Shown here piece after piece: positions 61,125-64,000 of a DNA stretch of 64,000 nucleotides (position 1 is its first letter; each line of letters starts with the position of its first letter). The notes under the pieces are model-generated. The model did no database searches, had not been told where the DNA came from, and saw nothing but the letters and a program-made list of their open reading frames with translations. The position numbers and the translations under genes are program-made. Source of the DNA: CAZJUP01 sp964549275 (GTDB lineage: Bacteria; Fidelibacterota; Marinisomatia; Marinisomatales; TCS55); assembly GCA_964549275.1 (NCBI GenBank), contig CAZJUP010000009.1, positions 32,355-96,354 on the forward strand. The letters run 5' to 3'.

Positions 61125-64000
<2,876 letters not shown>

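Overview
The window is AT-rich bacterial DNA, read almost entirely on the + strand in long operons with 1-11 bp overlaps. It ends in an rRNA operon (16S, tRNA-Ile, tRNA-Ala, start-to-near-end of 23S). Two large TonB-dependent receptors with carboxypeptidase-regulatory-like N-domains, a Bacteroidetes-like membrane-protein/winged-helix pair, an M1 peptidase carrying a probable beta-barrel tail and tig-clpP-clpX suggest a Gram-negative member of the FCB group. Candidatus Marinimicrobia (SAR406) or a relative would fit, but the assignment is an inference that the complete 16S gene at 59157-60719 can settle.

Region 1 (1-16.5 kb) is a sulfur-oxidation locus of the sHdr (heterodisulfide reductase-like) type. 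The order is shdrC1 (cut by the window start), a nitroreductase, shdrB1, shdrA, shdrH, a fused C2/B2-type subunit (shdrB3-like), a broken TusA-like sulfur carrier gene, etfB, etfA and a membrane FeS/CCG protein that probably passes electrons to quinone. A REP-associated tyrosine transposase (RAYT) with exact inverted REP flanks follows. Next come the lipoate-binding protein LbpA and its assembly genes: a ligase of sLpl(AB) type, the radical SAM proteins LipS1 and LipS2, a second ligase-like protein and a third radical SAM protein.

Region 2 (16.5-26.5 kb) starts with a 148-residue protein that looks like the N-terminal half of sulfur oxygenase reductase, followed by a secreted protein of unknown function. 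A cytoplasmic sulfite-dehydrogenase-like molybdoenzyme (SoeBC fusion plus SoeA) comes next, interrupted between its two genes by a toxin-antitoxin pair and a DUF262/DUF1524 (GmrSD-like) defence gene. The 5' end of soeA is duplicated on both sides of that cassette. A hemerythrin-like protein closes the region.

Region 3 (26.5-37.6 kb) is a molybdenum-cofactor operon (moaA, moaCB fusion, moeA, a rhodanese-E1 fusion, moaD, moaE). It is interleaved with a TauE-type anion exporter, a lipoprotein, a DASS-type transporter, a universal stress protein and an FMN glutamate-synthase-like protein. It plausibly feeds cofactor to SoeA and handles sulfite and sulfate.

Region 4 (37.6-41.2 kb) holds a membrane protein and a PerR/Fur-peroxiredoxin-thioredoxin reductase-superoxide dismutase stress cluster. 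Region 5 (41.3-54.7 kb) holds envelope genes (M1 peptidase, VKOR, TonB receptors, TPR protein, Acg-like nitroreductase) and one intact IS1595-type insertion with an 8-bp target duplication. Region 6 (54.8-64 kb) holds tig-clpP-clpX, a TPR protein and the rRNA operon.

Taken together the left 35 kb reads as one sulfur-oxidation island: persulfide or thiol-bound sulfur is oxidised by sHdr with LbpA, sulfite is oxidised by SoeABC, electrons go to quinones through ETF and membrane FeS proteins, and the cofactors (lipoate, Moco) are made by genes in the same island. REP palindromes recur through it.
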